In this document: in pieces, positions 8,724 to 17,369 of the stretch
How positions within the stretch are numbered: position 1 is the stretch's first letter
Layout of the letters: each line of letters begins with the position of its first letter
Assembly: GCF_016863635.1 (NCBI RefSeq)
Contig: NZ_BOPG01000080.1
Span: 1 to 64,000 of the forward strand
Source: Virgisporangium aurantiacum
GTDB taxonomy: Bacteria > Actinomycetota > Actinomycetes > Mycobacteriales > Micromonosporaceae
Direction: 5' to 3'
DNA length: 64,000 nucleotides
Position numbers and translations under genes: made by a program
Notes under the pieces: model-generated
Database searches by the model: none
Seen by the model: the letters and a program-made list of their open reading frames with translations, nothing else
What the model was told of the DNA's origin: nothing

Positions 8724-9758
8724 ATGGCGCGGCAGTGGTCCGGTGTGACGTTGTCCGACGTCGCCAAGCGCGCCGGTGTCTCGGTGGCGACGGCGTCGAA
8801 GGCGCTCAACGCGCGCGACGAGGTGGCACCGGCCACCCGGCAGCGCGTCCTGCAGGCCGCCGACGAGCTGGCGTTCCAGCCCAACGTGCTGGCCCGGGGG
8901 CTGATCTCCGGCAACACCCGCACGATCGGGCTGCTCACCGACGAGCTGGCGGCCGCCCGGTTCACCATCCCGGTGCTGCTCGGCGCCGAGAACGCGCTGG
9001 GCAACGAGCAGATGAGCGTGCTGCTGTGCGACGCCCGCGGCGACGCGATCCGCCGCCGCCACTACATCCGCACCCTGCTCGCGCGGCAGGTCGACGGGTT
9101 CATCGTGGTCGGCGACCGCAACGACGTGCGGGCGTCGCTCACCCGCGACATCCCGGTGCCGGTCGTCTACGTGTACTGCGAGTCCGACGATCCGGACGAC
9201 CTGTCGATCATCGCCGACGACGAGGGCGGCGCGCGGCTGGCCGCCGAGCACCTGGTGTCGCTGGGCCGCCGCCGGATCGCCCACATCACCGGTGACCCGG
9301 CCTACCGGGCCGCCCGCGACCGGGCGTCGGCGGCGCGCGCCGTGCTCGACGAGGCCGGGTTGGAGCCGGCCGGCGAGCCGCTGTTCGGCCAGTGGTCGCA
9401 GCGGTGGGGCCGGCACGCCGTGGGCGCCCTGCTCACCGCGCAACCCGACGTCGACGCGATCTTCTGCGGCAGCGACCAGGTCGCCTACGGCGTCCTCGAG
9501 GGCCTGCGCGACTTCGGGCGGGCCGTCCCCGACGACGTGGCCGTGGTCGGGTACGACAACTGGGAACTGCTCGCCACCGAGTCGCGCCCGCCGCTCACCA
9601 CCGTCGACGTGAACCTGGAGCAGTTGGGCGCCGCTGCCGTGCGTCACCTCTTCGCCGCCCTCGACGGCCAGGCCGCGACCGGCGTCATCCGCCACCCGGG
9701 CCGCCTGATCGTCCGCGAGTCCACCGGCGTCGCCCTACCGCCCGGGCCGTATTCGTAA
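8724..9758 (+). CDS. LacI family transcriptional regulator of the arabinofuranoside locus
   Basis: 344 residues from ATG 8724. In-frame GTGs at 8703 and 8706 sit closer to an AGGGGCAGG ribosome site and would add 6-7 residues. The N-terminal LacI helix-turn-helix TLSDVAKRAGVSVATASKALN and hinge helix (LARGLISGNTRTIGLL region) are clear, followed by a periplasmic-binding-like effector domain ending near VDVNLEQLGAAAVRHL. It is divergent from the GH127-led operon and flanked by two matching dyads, so it most likely represses those genes and itself. The effector is probably an arabinose-containing sugar (inference). Confidence 0.92.
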   Translation: MARQWSGVTLSDVAKRAGVSVATASKALNARDEVAPATRQRVLQAADELAFQPNVLARGLISGNTRTIGLLTDELAAARFTIPVLLGAENALGNEQMSVLLCDARGDAIRRRHYIRTLLARQVDGFIVVGDRNDVRASLTRDIPVPVVYVYCESDDPDDLSIIADDEGGARLAAEHLVSLGRRRIAHITGDPAYRAARDRASAARAVLDEAGLEPAGEPLFGQWSQRWGRHAVGALLTAQPDVDAIFCGSDQVAYGVLEGLRDFGRAVPDDVAVVGYDNWELLATESRPPLTTVDVNLEQLGAAAVRHLFAALDGQAATGVIRHPGRLIVRESTGVALPPGPYS

Positions 9759-9785
9759 AGATCACTGAGCGCTAGGCTCGGCGCC

Positions 9786-11231
9786 ATGGACGAGCCACTG
9801 CTGAGCCTGCGCAGCTTCATCGACGCGGTCGACTCCTTCGGCGAGCTGAAGCGGGTGCCGGGCGCCCACTGGGAACTGGAAATCGGTGCCATCGCGGAAC
9901 TGAGTTACCGCGCCCGGAAGCCGCACGCGTTGCTGTTCACCGACATCGAGGGTTACCCCGGCGGCGGCCGGGTGCTCACCGGCAGCACGGGTTCGGCCCG
10001 CCGGCTCGGGCACACGCTGCGGCTCGGCGACGACCTCGACAACGCCGGCGTGGTCGCCGCGCTGCGCGGCAAGCCGTCGCAGTGGGCCGCCGGCGCGAAA
10101 AACTTCCCGATGCTGCCGGTCGACGACGCGCCGCTGCTGGCCAACGAGGTCACCGGCGAGAAGGTCGACCTGCTGTCGTTCCCCGTGCCGCGCTGGCACG
10201 GCAACGACGGCGGCCGGTTCATCGGCACCGGCTGCCTGGTGATCACCAGCGATCCCGACACCGGCGTGCACAACGGCGGCTGCTACCGCATGGAGGTGCA
10301 GGACGACGGGCGCAGCACCACGATCGCGGCCGTACCCGGCAAGCACGGTGCCCAGCACATCCAGAAGTGGTTCGACAAGCACGGCCGGGCCCCGGTGACC
10401 GTCTCGTTCGGGCACGATCCGCTGCTGCTGGCGCTCGGCGGCACCGAGGTGCCGGGCGGCGTCTCGGAACTGGAGTACGCCGGTGCCGTCCTCGGCGAGC
10501 GGGTGCCGGTGGTGATCGGCCCCGACACCGGGCTGCCGATCCCGGCCGGCAGCGAGATCGCCATCGAGGGCTGGCTGCGTCCGGACCTCAAGCGCGACGA
10601 GGGTCCGTTCGGCGAGTGGACCGGTTACTACTCCGGCAAGCGCCGTCCGTGCCTCACGATGGAGATCACCCGCCTCTACCACCGGGACGACCCGATCCTG
10701 CTCGGCGCGCCCCCCGGCCGCCCGCCGCACGACTACTCGTACATGCGCACCGTGATGAAGTCCGCGATGATCGAGGACGAGCTCGTGAGCTCCGGCGTGC
10801 AGGGGGTCCGCGGCGCGTGGGCGCACGAGGCGGGCGGCGGCCGGCTCTTCGTGGCGGTGTCGGTGGAGCAGAAGTACCCGGGCCACTCCCGTCAGGTCGG
10901 CTACCTCACGGCGCAGGGCCCGGCCGCCGCGTACATGAACCGGTACGTGGTGGTCGTCGACCACGACATCGACCCGTCGAACCTCGAAGAGGTCGTGTGG
11001 GCCATGTCGACCCGCAGCGACCCGGCCACCGACATCGAGGTGATGAAGCGCAGCTGGGCCAGCCGCCTCGACCCGATGCTCCCCGAGGACGCCCCGGCGA
11101 CGTTCAACAGCCGCGCGGTGATCGACGCCTGCCGCCCGTTCGAACGCCTGAAGACCTTCCCCAAGGTCGCCGAAAGCCCCCCGGAGTACCTGGCCGAGAT
11201 CCGCGCGAAGTGGGCCTCCGCCCTGGACTGA
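9786..11231 (+). CDS. UbiD family (prenylated-FMN-dependent) decarboxylase
   Basis: 481 residues, full length for UbiD/Fdc-type enzymes. Characteristic stretches include LLFTDIEGYPGG near the N-terminus, HNGGCYRMEV, and RDEGPFGEWTGYY, which carries acidic residues of the conserved active-site Glu/Asp network. The C-terminal half contains the PPHDYSYMRT and VVVVDHDIDP stretches. These enzymes (de)carboxylate unsaturated or aromatic acids using prenylated FMN made by UbiX. No UbiX is encoded in this window. It starts 27 bp after the LacI stop and may be read through, but no functional link to the sugar locus is apparent. The substrate is unknown. Confidence 0.9.
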   Translation: MDEPLLSLRSFIDAVDSFGELKRVPGAHWELEIGAIAELSYRARKPHALLFTDIEGYPGGGRVLTGSTGSARRLGHTLRLGDDLDNAGVVAALRGKPSQWAAGAKNFPMLPVDDAPLLANEVTGEKVDLLSFPVPRWHGNDGGRFIGTGCLVITSDPDTGVHNGGCYRMEVQDDGRSTTIAAVPGKHGAQHIQKWFDKHGRAPVTVSFGHDPLLLALGGTEVPGGVSELEYAGAVLGERVPVVIGPDTGLPIPAGSEIAIEGWLRPDLKRDEGPFGEWTGYYSGKRRPCLTMEITRLYHRDDPILLGAPPGRPPHDYSYMRTVMKSAMIEDELVSSGVQGVRGAWAHEAGGGRLFVAVSVEQKYPGHSRQVGYLTAQGPAAAYMNRYVVVVDHDIDPSNLEEVVWAMSTRSDPATDIEVMKRSWASRLDPMLPEDAPATFNSRAVIDACRPFERLKTFPKVAESPPEYLAEIRAKWASALD

Positions 11232-11244
11232 GCCTGCCCCCGGC

Positions 11245-11298
11245 GTGGATCTTGGACTCCCTGCGGTGCTGGAGGCCCTCAGGGAGTCCAAGATCCAC
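11245..11298. repeat. Long perfect intergenic palindrome (19-bp arms)
   Basis: Arms 11245-11263 (GTGGATCTTGGACTCCCTG) and 11280-11298 are perfect inverted copies with a 16-nt loop. It lies 14 bp after the ubiD-like stop. It may serve as a terminator, but it lacks a U-tract and its arms are more AT-mixed than a typical terminator. Its GATCTTG start is shared with the palindrome at 42562-42631, so both may belong to a REP-like family. Confidence 0.75.
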
Positions 11299-11344
11299 GA
11301 ACTGGGGTCACGTCACCGAGAGGGGGTTGTCGGAAGGACGGTAG

Positions 11345-11354
11345 CGATATATCG
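11345..11354. promoter_or_regulatory. Putative PadR operator overlapping the -10 region
   Basis: CGATATATCG is a perfect 10-bp dyad in an otherwise GC-rich region. It ends 8 bp before the padR-type start codon. A -10-like TATATC (11348-11353) lies inside it and TTGTCG (11327-11332) is a possible -35 with a short 15-bp spacer. This implies autoregulation and a very short or absent leader. Confidence 0.6.
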
Positions 11355-11362
11355 TTACTGCC

Positions 11363-12019
11363 ATGAGAGATATCTTTGGAGACCCGCGTCAGCGGGATCC
11401 ACGCGAAGGATGGGCGCGGTTCCCGCGTCGCCATCACCACCACGAGTTCCCCGAGCACCCGGCGCGACGTCTGCGCGAGGTGCACAGGGAAATGCGCCGT
11501 CACCGCGGTAGGGGCAGGGTGCCCCGCGGCGATGTCCGCGCCGCCGTGCTCCTGTTGCTCAACGACGGGCCGATGCACGGCTACCAGCTCATGCAGGCGA
11601 TCGCCGACCGCACCCAGGGGCGCTGGCAGCCCAGCCCGGGCGCGATCTACCCGACGATCAGCCAGCTCGAGGACGAGGGCCTGCTGACGCTGCTGGCCAG
11701 CGCCGGACGCAAGCTCGCGACGCTCACCGACGCCGGTCGCGAGTACGTCGCCGACAACTCCAGCAGCTGGGCCGACCCGTTCGCCCCGTTCACCGGGGAG
11801 GAGCAGACGGTCGACCTGCGCGAGGGGCTGGAGCAGTTGCACGCGGCCGCGCGTCAGGTGGCCCGCACCGGAACGGCCGCGCAGGTCGAGGCGGCCGGCA
11901 AGGTGCTCGCCGACGCCCGGCGGGCGCTGTACCTGCTGCTCGCCGGCGAAGCCAGCGAAACCGCCGGCGAACCCGCCGAGCCCGAACAGGAGACGAACAG
12001 GGACGAGACCGCCGGCTGA
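11363..12019 (+). CDS. PadR family transcriptional regulator
   Basis: 218 residues. The N-terminal 50 residues are Arg/His-rich and unlike the family core. The PadR winged helix follows: RGDVRAAVLLLLNDGPMHGYQLMQAI and SPGAIYPTISQLEDEGLL, typical of recognition helix and wing. The C-terminus is helical (DLREGLEQLHAAARQVAR, and KVLADARRALYLLLAGE) for dimerisation, ending in a disordered Glu-rich tail. It has its own dyad operator and is convergent with the MMPL exporter gene (26-bp gap). PadR proteins often control exporters, so the neighbouring MMPL gene is a possible target, but the TetR gene is a better candidate for that. Confidence 0.9.
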   Translation: MRDIFGDPRQRDPREGWARFPRRHHHHEFPEHPARRLREVHREMRRHRGRGRVPRGDVRAAVLLLLNDGPMHGYQLMQAIADRTQGRWQPSPGAIYPTISQLEDEGLLTLLASAGRKLATLTDAGREYVADNSSSWADPFAPFTGEEQTVDLREGLEQLHAAARQVARTGTAAQVEAAGKVLADARRALYLLLAGEASETAGEPAEPEQETNRDETAG

Positions 12020-12045
12020 TCACGGCCGGCGGCCCCGCCCCCGAC

Positions 12046-14220
12046 TCAACCCCGGTGCGACCCGACCGGCTCGGGCTTCGCCAGGCTCGTCGGCGCCGGC
12101 CGCTCCAGTGCCGCGCCCTCCACGTCGAGCACCGGCAGCCACCGCAACCACGACGGCAGCCACCACGCGGCCCGGCCGAGCAGGCTCAACGCCGCCGGCA
12201 CCGCGATCATCCGGACCACCACGGCGTCGAACAGGATGCCGACGGCCAGCGCGAACGCGATCGGCTTGATCGTGGCGTTGCCGTCCGGAACGAAGCCCGC
12301 GAACACCGCGAACATGATCGTCGCCGCGGCCAGCACGACCGGCGCGGCCTGCCGGAAGCCGGTGACGACGGCGTCGCGCGGAGACGCGCCGTGCGCGTGC
12401 GCCTCGTGCATCCGGGATACCAGGAACACCTGGTAGTCCATCGCGAGGCCGAACAGGATGCCGATCACGATGATCGGGGCCAGGCTCAGCAGCGGTCCGG
12501 TCGTCTCCGCGTTGACCACGGCCGTGAGCCAGCCCCACTGGAACACCGCCGTGGTCGCGCCGAGCGCCGCGCCGATGGTCAGCAGGAAGCCGAGCACACC
12601 GGTCACCGGCACCAGGATCGAGCGGAACACCAGCACCAGCAGGACCAGTGCCAGCCCGACCACCAGCACCAGGTAGCGGGGGAGGGCCCGGTCGAGGGTC
12701 TGCGCGACGTCGACGCTGACGGCGGTCTGGCCGGTCACGTAGACGCCGTCGGCGTCCTCGAACGTGTCGCGCAGCGCGTGCACGAGGTTCACGGTCTCCT
12801 CGCTGTCGGGCCCCGATTTCGGGATCACCGTGACCAGCGCGGCGGTGTCGTCGGCGTTCGGCCGCGGCGGCGACACCACCGCGACGTCGGCCAGGCCACG
12901 CGCCTGGTCCGCGACGGTCGCGGCCCGTCCGGCGGCGTCGGCGCCATCGACCAAGATCAATAGTGGACCCGCGAAGCCCGGCCCGAAGTTCGCCGAGATG
13001 ATCTCCTCGGCGCGGGCCTGGGTGCTGCCCTCGGGTGTCGGCTGGATCAGCGAGGTGCGCATGTCGAGCACCGGGATCGCGACGACGGCCAGCGCCACCA
13101 CCGCCACCAGCAGGCTCGCCCAGCGCCAGTGCGTCACCACGCCGGCCCAGCGCCGGTAGATCTTCCGCTGGGTGTCCTCCTCGGTGAACGCCGTCGGGTC
13201 CTTGCGCATGCGGCGCGGCAGCGCGCGCGTCCCGATGAAGGCCAGTACCGACGGGACCAGCGTGACCGCGACCAGCACCGCGACCACGATGGTGGCCGCC
13301 GCCGCCATACCCATCTCGGCCAGGAACGGGATGCCGGCGATGGCGAGCCCGGCCAGCGCGATCACCACGGTCAACCCGGCGGTGACCACCGCGGACCCGG
13401 CCGTGCCGACCGCCATCGCGGCCGCCTCCTCCCGGGGCCGCCCACGCAGCAGCTCGTGCCGGTACCGCGTGACGATGAACAGCGTGTAGTCGATGCCGAC
13501 GGCGAGCCCGAGCATGATCGCGAGGATCGGCGTGGTCGACTGCAGGTCGACGAACCCGGTGAGCGTGGTGATGCCGAGCGCGCCGATCGCGACGCCGGCG
13601 AGCGCGGTGAGCAGGTTCATGCCGGCGGCCACGAGGCTGCCGTACGTGACGGCCAGCACCAGCAGCGCCACCACCACGCCGATCGCCTCGGCCGGGCCGC
13701 CGATGTCGGCGCCGCTCTCCTGCGACGCCTCGCCGGTCACCTCGACGGTGAGGCCGTCGGCGGACGCCGCCGCCAGCAGCGCGTCGCGCTCCTCGGGCGT
13801 GATGTCGGGCGGCTGCACCGCGTACGTCACCGTGCTGAACGCGGCCCGCTGGTCCTGCGACACCGTGGGCGCGGCCGGGTCGAGCGGGTTCGACGCGTCG
13901 GTGACGCCGGGCAGCGACTTCAGCTTCTCCACGAGCTGCGCGACCCGGGCGGCGCGGTCCGGGTCGGTGACCTTCGTGCCCTCGGGCGCGAGCATCACCA
14001 CGCGGGCGGTGGCGCCGCTGCTGCCCGCGCCGAAGCGCTCGTCGATGAGGTCGAGCGCCGTCGTCGACTCCTGGCCCGGGATGCTGAAGCTGTTGACGGT
14101 CTTGCCGGACAGGGCGTACGCGCCCACGCCGAGCCCGACCAGCGCCAGCAGCCAGATCGCCAGCACGATCGCCCGGTGCCGGAACGACGCCCGGCCGAGG
14201 CGGTAGAGAACGGTTGCCAC
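12046..14220 (-). CDS. MMPL/RND family membrane exporter
   Basis: 724 residues from a GTG at 14220 with AAGGAGA ribosome site. Topology is typical of MMPL: one membrane helix near residues 18-38, an extracytoplasmic domain to about 175, a cluster of five helices with the GLAVGIDYTLFIVTRYR signature near residue 235, a second extracytoplasmic domain and a final cluster with FGLAMDYQVFLVSRMHEAHAHG. The two G-x-x-x-D-Y motifs carry the Asp-Tyr pairs used in proton coupling. The likely cargo is a lipid, siderophore or drug. It is 21 bp downstream of the TetR gene and cotranscribed with it, so the TetR probably senses a substrate of this pump. Confidence 0.93.
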   Translation of the reverse strand: MATVLYRLGRASFRHRAIVLAIWLLALVGLGVGAYALSGKTVNSFSIPGQESTTALDLIDERFGAGSSGATARVVMLAPEGTKVTDPDRAARVAQLVEKLKSLPGVTDASNPLDPAAPTVSQDQRAAFSTVTYAVQPPDITPEERDALLAAASADGLTVEVTGEASQESGADIGGPAEAIGVVVALLVLAVTYGSLVAAGMNLLTALAGVAIGALGITTLTGFVDLQSTTPILAIMLGLAVGIDYTLFIVTRYRHELLRGRPREEAAAMAVGTAGSAVVTAGLTVVIALAGLAIAGIPFLAEMGMAAAATIVVAVLVAVTLVPSVLAFIGTRALPRRMRKDPTAFTEEDTQRKIYRRWAGVVTHWRWASLLVAVVALAVVAIPVLDMRTSLIQPTPEGSTQARAEEIISANFGPGFAGPLLILVDGADAAGRAATVADQARGLADVAVVSPPRPNADDTAALVTVIPKSGPDSEETVNLVHALRDTFEDADGVYVTGQTAVSVDVAQTLDRALPRYLVLVVGLALVLLVLVFRSILVPVTGVLGFLLTIGAALGATTAVFQWGWLTAVVNAETTGPLLSLAPIIVIGILFGLAMDYQVFLVSRMHEAHAHGASPRDAVVTGFRQAAPVVLAAATIMFAVFAGFVPDGNATIKPIAFALAVGILFDAVVVRMIAVPAALSLLGRAAWWLPSWLRWLPVLDVEGAALERPAPTSLAKPEPVGSHRG

Positions 14221-14241
14221 TTCAGGGTCTCCTTGCGGTTG

Positions 14242-14847
14242 TCAGCCCTTGCGGGCTGACGGGATCTGCGCGTGCTGCGCGTGGCCGAGGGTGTCGTAGG
14301 CCGCGGCGATCAGGTGGTCGCGCACGTCCTCGGGGGGCGCGTCGCGCAGCGCGATGCCGGCGACGGCCAGCGCGCCGAGCGCGCCCACCACGCGGACCCG
14401 CCGGGGCAGCGCGGCCGGTGACGGCGGTTCGGGGGTCAGCGGCCCGTCGCCGAACGCGCCGATCACCGATTCGCCGATGTCGAGCAGCAGCGGGGTGTCC
14501 TCGACCCGGTCGATCGTGCTGAACACGCTGAGCAGGAGCGCCACGACGCCGGGGCGGCGCAGGGTGAGGTCGACCAGGGCGGTGAGCACCGCCCGGTCCC
14601 GGTCGGGCCCGACCGGCAGCGCGGCGACGTCGTCGGCGATCTGCCGGCACAGGCCGACGCAGTGCTCGACCACGGCCGCCCAGATGGCCTCCTTGCTGGG
14701 GAAACGGTGCAGCAGGCCGGTCTTCGAGTAGCCGGCCGCGTCGGCGATGCTCTGCACCGACGTCTCCTTGAACCCGTGCCGGGCGAAGAGGGTCGACGCC
14801 TGCTCGACGATCTCGTCGTCGATCTGCTGTTTCGTGGGCCGGGGCAC
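14242..14847 (-). CDS. TetR family regulator of the MMPL exporter operon
   Basis: 201 residues from a GTG start at 14847. The N-terminal HTH reads IVEQASTLFARHGFKETSVQSIADAAGYSKTGLLHRFPSKEAIW, a standard TetR domain, with a helical ligand domain after residue 60. The first gene of a two-gene operon with the MMPL exporter. A remarkable array of six 5-bp half-sites precedes the start, so strong autorepression by several dimers is likely. The ligand is unknown. Confidence 0.92.
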   Translation of the reverse strand: MPRPTKQQIDDEIVEQASTLFARHGFKETSVQSIADAAGYSKTGLLHRFPSKEAIWAAVVEHCVGLCRQIADDVAALPVGPDRDRAVLTALVDLTLRRPGVVALLLSVFSTIDRVEDTPLLLDIGESVIGAFGDGPLTPEPPSPAALPRRVRVVGALGALAVAGIALRDAPPEDVRDHLIAAAYDTLGHAQHAQIPSARKG

Positions 14848-14848
14848 C

Positions 14849-14903
14849 GGACCATCTTAGTCCGCTGCGGACCACCTCGGTCCAATGCGGACCATCGTGG
14901 TCC
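14849..14903. promoter_or_regulatory. Six-half-site, 10-bp-phased operator array
   Basis: GGACC (14849), AGTCC (14859), GGACC (14869), GGTCC (14879), GGACC (14889) and GGTCC (14899) alternate in orientation with an exact 10-bp period. Neighbouring half-sites form the dyads GGTCC-N5-GGACC and GGACC-N5-GGTCC. The array fills the whole gap from the TetR start to the end of the GNAT gene region. It is best read as a tandem operator for the TetR protein, all half-sites on one helix face. Confidence 0.75.
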
Positions 14904-14906
14904 TCG

Positions 14907-15335
14907 TCACGCCGGGTCGAACCGGACGAACGCGCGCAGCGTTCCGGCACCGAGATCGCGGGTCTCCGCGTAACCGAGGCTCTCGTAGAAGGCGCGCTGG
15001 CCGGGGTCGTCGTCGGTGAGCAGCACCTTCTGGCGGACGCCCGCGTACCGGTCCAGCACGGCGGTGGCCAGGGCGCGGCCGACCCCGGTGCGGTGCTCGT
15101 CGGGCCGCACCAGGATGTCCTGGAGGTAGCAGATCGTCGCGCCGTCGGAGACCGCCCGCGCCAGCCCGACGAGCCGGCCGCCCCGGCGCGCCGTCACCAC
15201 GAACGAGGACCCGGCGACGGCGGCGCGGAGCACGTCGGGTTCCGCGGTGTACGCCGTCCAGCCGACCGATCCGTAGAGGTCGAGCAGCTCGTCGAGCGGC
15301 ACGTCGGTGGTCTGTTCCACGGTCAACTCATTCAT
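14907..15335 (-). CDS. GNAT family N-acetyltransferase
   Basis: 142 residues. A GNAT core is seen: VVTARRGGRLVGLARAV (beta strands), LQDILVRPDEHRTGVGRAL with the acetyl-CoA R-x-x-G-x-G/A pyrophosphate loop (HRTGVGRA), and a C-terminal PGQRAFYESLGYAE motif. The substrate is unknown. The ATG overlaps the stop of the upstream methyltransferase-like gene by one base (TGATG), so it is the third gene of the cofD operon. The TetR operator array lies just past its start-distal end, so it is not part of the TetR operon. Confidence 0.9.
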   Translation of the reverse strand: MNELTVEQTTDVPLDELLDLYGSVGWTAYTAEPDVLRAAVAGSSFVVTARRGGRLVGLARAVSDGATICYLQDILVRPDEHRTGVGRALATAVLDRYAGVRQKVLLTDDDPGQRAFYESLGYAETRDLGAGTLRAFVRFDPA

Positions 15336-16195
15336 CAGACGGGCTCCGCGCGGGGTGGGACGGGTGAGCGGGCGGCGGTGGCGTCGGTCACCGGGACGGC
15401 GCCCTCCGTGAAGCGGTCCAGGGCGGCGCCGTGCACCACGCGGGCCGGGAACACGTCGCGGGCGGCCGACACCCCGAGGTCCACCGCGGGCAGGTCGGCA
15501 CCGGCGAGCAGCACCACGTTGCCGAAGCGCCGTCCGCGCAGCACCGCCGGTTCGGCGATCAGGAGTACGTCGGGGAACGCGGTGCGCAGCGTCGCCACCT
15601 GGTCGCGCACGTACGTGAGCTGCCCGCCGTCGGACAGGTTGGTGGCGTACCAGCCGCCGGGGCGCAGCACCCGCGCGAACGCCGCCGCGGCCGTCACCGG
15701 GCTCAGGCTGGCCGGGACGCTGGCGCCGTCGTACACGTCGGCGACCAGCAGGTCGAAGGCGGCCGCGGGCAGGTCGTCGAGGGCGGCGCGGGCGTCGGCG
15801 GTGTGTACCCGGATGTCGGCGCCGGCCGGCAGCGGCAGCACCCGGCGGACCAGGCCGGTGAGCGTCGCGTCCCGTTCGATCACGAGCTGGGCCGAGCCGG
15901 GCCGCGTCGCGGCGACGTAGCGCGGCAGGGTGAACGCGCCGCCACCGAGATGAAGGGCGTCGATGGGACGCCCGCGGGGCGCGACGACGTCGACGACGTC
16001 GCCCAGCCGCCGCATGTACTCGAACTCCAGCCGCGTGGGGTCGGCGGTGTCCACATGGGACTGTTGCGTGCCGTCGATGAACAAAGTCCACCCGGTGGGG
16101 TCGTCGACGTCGGGAACCAGCGCGGCGAGGCCGAACTCCACCCGCTCCGCGTGCCCGACCGGTTCGAGCGGCGGGTCGGCGCGGTTCTCGATCAC
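15335..16195 (-). CDS. Spermidine synthase-like (polyamine aminopropyltransferase fold) protein
   Basis: 286 residues from a GTG at 16195 that overlaps the cofD stop (GTGA). Family features: QSHVDTADPTRLEFEYMRRLGDVVD near residue 45, the nucleotide-binding loop LHLGGGAFTLPRYVA, an acidic strand end LVIERD, then FDLLVADVYDG with the catalytic-region Asp. Actinomycete proteins of this type without membrane helices are usually annotated 'spermidine synthase-like' or fused-MFS methyltransferases. True polyamine synthesis is unproven, and an S-adenosylmethionine methyltransferase role is equally possible. Its place between cofD and a GNAT gene gives no clear role. Confidence 0.8.
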   Translation of the reverse strand: MIENRADPPLEPVGHAERVEFGLAALVPDVDDPTGWTLFIDGTQQSHVDTADPTRLEFEYMRRLGDVVDVVAPRGRPIDALHLGGGAFTLPRYVAATRPGSAQLVIERDATLTGLVRRVLPLPAGADIRVHTADARAALDDLPAAAFDLLVADVYDGASVPASLSPVTAAAAFARVLRPGGWYATNLSDGGQLTYVRDQVATLRTAFPDVLLIAEPAVLRGRRFGNVVLLAGADLPAVDLGVSAARDVFPARVVHGAALDRFTEGAVPVTDATAARSPVPPRAEPV

Positions 16196-17133
16196 CGCCC
16201 GGCCAGCTCGACGGCCGCGGCGACCATCGCGGCGGTCGCGGCGTCGTCGCGCATCCACAGCGGGACGGCGCGCACGGGCACCCCGTCGACCACGGTGCCC
16301 GCGTCGACGGTGTCGACCAGCCAGCCGTCCAGCAGTCCCCCCGACGACCGGGCGCCGTACAGGCCGCCGACGCCGGCGGCGCTGCACTCGACGCCCACCG
16401 CGCGCAGGCAGCGGTCGGCCATGCCGAGCACGGGCGCGTCGCCGATGATCCCGGACACGCCGATCACCGGCGCCGGCGATTTCACGATCGCGTCGCGCAC
16501 GCCCGGCACCGCCAGGATCGGCCCGATGCTCACCACCGGGTTGCTCGGCCCGATCAGCACCAGGTCGGCGCCGGCTATCGCCGCCAGCACGCCGGACGCG
16601 GCGGTCGCGGTGGCGGCGCCGTCGAACTCGAAGCGGACGACGCCGGGCGCGCCCCGGTGCCGCACCCACCACTCCTGGAAGTGCATCGTGCCGTCGTTCT
16701 CCGTGACGACGTGCGTCTCGAAGTGGTCGTCGCTCGCCGGGAGCAGCTCGACGCCGAGGTCCCAGCGGCGGCACAGCTCGGCGGTTGCCTCCGACAGCGT
16801 GCGGCCGGCGGCCAGCATCCCGGTGCGGACGAGGTGCGTGGCCAGGTCGCGGTCGCCCAACCCGAACCAGCTCTGCGGGCTGCCGTAGGCGGCGAGCTCC
16901 TCCTTGACCACCCAGGTCTCGCCGGCCCGGCCCCAGCCGCGCTGGCGGTCGTTGCCGCCGCCGAGCGTGTACATCACCGTGTCGAGGTCGGGGCAGATCG
17001 TCAACCCGTGCATGGTGACGTTGTCACCCACATTGACGACCGCGGTGACCGACCCGCCCGGCCCGGCCCAGGCCTTGACGCCGGACAGGAAACGGGCACC
17101 GCCGACACCCCCGGCCAGCACGACAATCCGCAT
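16192..17133 (-). CDS. cofD: Coenzyme F420 biosynthesis transferase CofD/FbiA
   Basis: 313 residues from ATG 17133. A GCGAGG ribosome site 9 bp upstream favours this start over the ATG at 17142, which it touches. Family signatures are complete: VVLAGGVGGARFLSG at the N-terminus (nucleotide binding), VVNVGDNVTMHGL, CPDLDTVMYTL, GDRDLATHL and IGPSNPVVSIGPIL. CofD/FbiA joins Fo to the activated phospho-acid from GTP (2-phospholactate in archaea, phosphoenolpyruvate in actinobacteria giving dehydro-F420-0). The usual partner fbiB/cofE is not next to it; instead a methyltransferase-like gene and a GNAT gene follow with overlapping codons. Cytoplasmic. Confidence 0.95.
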   Translation of the reverse strand: MRIVVLAGGVGGARFLSGVKAWAGPGGSVTAVVNVGDNVTMHGLTICPDLDTVMYTLGGGNDRQRGWGRAGETWVVKEELAAYGSPQSWFGLGDRDLATHLVRTGMLAAGRTLSEATAELCRRWDLGVELLPASDDHFETHVVTENDGTMHFQEWWVRHRGAPGVVRFEFDGAATATAASGVLAAIAGADLVLIGPSNPVVSIGPILAVPGVRDAIVKSPAPVIGVSGIIGDAPVLGMADRCLRAVGVECSAAGVGGLYGARSSGGLLDGWLVDTVDAGTVVDGVPVRAVPLWMRDDAATAAMVAAAVELAGR

Positions 17134-17369
17134 GCGGACCATCCTCGCGGATGTCGCGACCGGCGATCGTCGAAGGGGTGCCGATGGGCGTGACGATCCT
17201 CCACCGGTGATGAAGACGGAGCGGAATGTAACCGCTGAATATCAGTGTGGCGATACCCGCAACCGGGGATGGATCCTTGAGCGTCAAGCGGGTACATGTG
17301 GATACAACGTGACGAGCCGCCCATGCCCCGGGCACTCGTCACCGGCACGACAAAGGCGGTGGCTCGGGG
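17134..17369. other. Divergent intergenic region, cofD and penicillin-binding protein genes
   Basis: 236 bp without a gene. Two inverted repeats are visible: TACCCGC (17254-17260) with GCGGGTA (17288-17294), and GTGACGAG (17309-17316) with CTCGTCAC (17335-17342). The second would fold in the 5' leader of the penicillin-binding protein mRNA. A possible -10 (GATACAA around 17301) lacks a well-spaced -35. I could not match it to a known riboswitch class. Confidence 0.4.

Noticed and set aside
17221..17345. Possible riboswitch in the leader of the penicillin-binding protein gene
   Set aside because: Two inverted repeats are present, but I could not match them to c-di-AMP or any other class.
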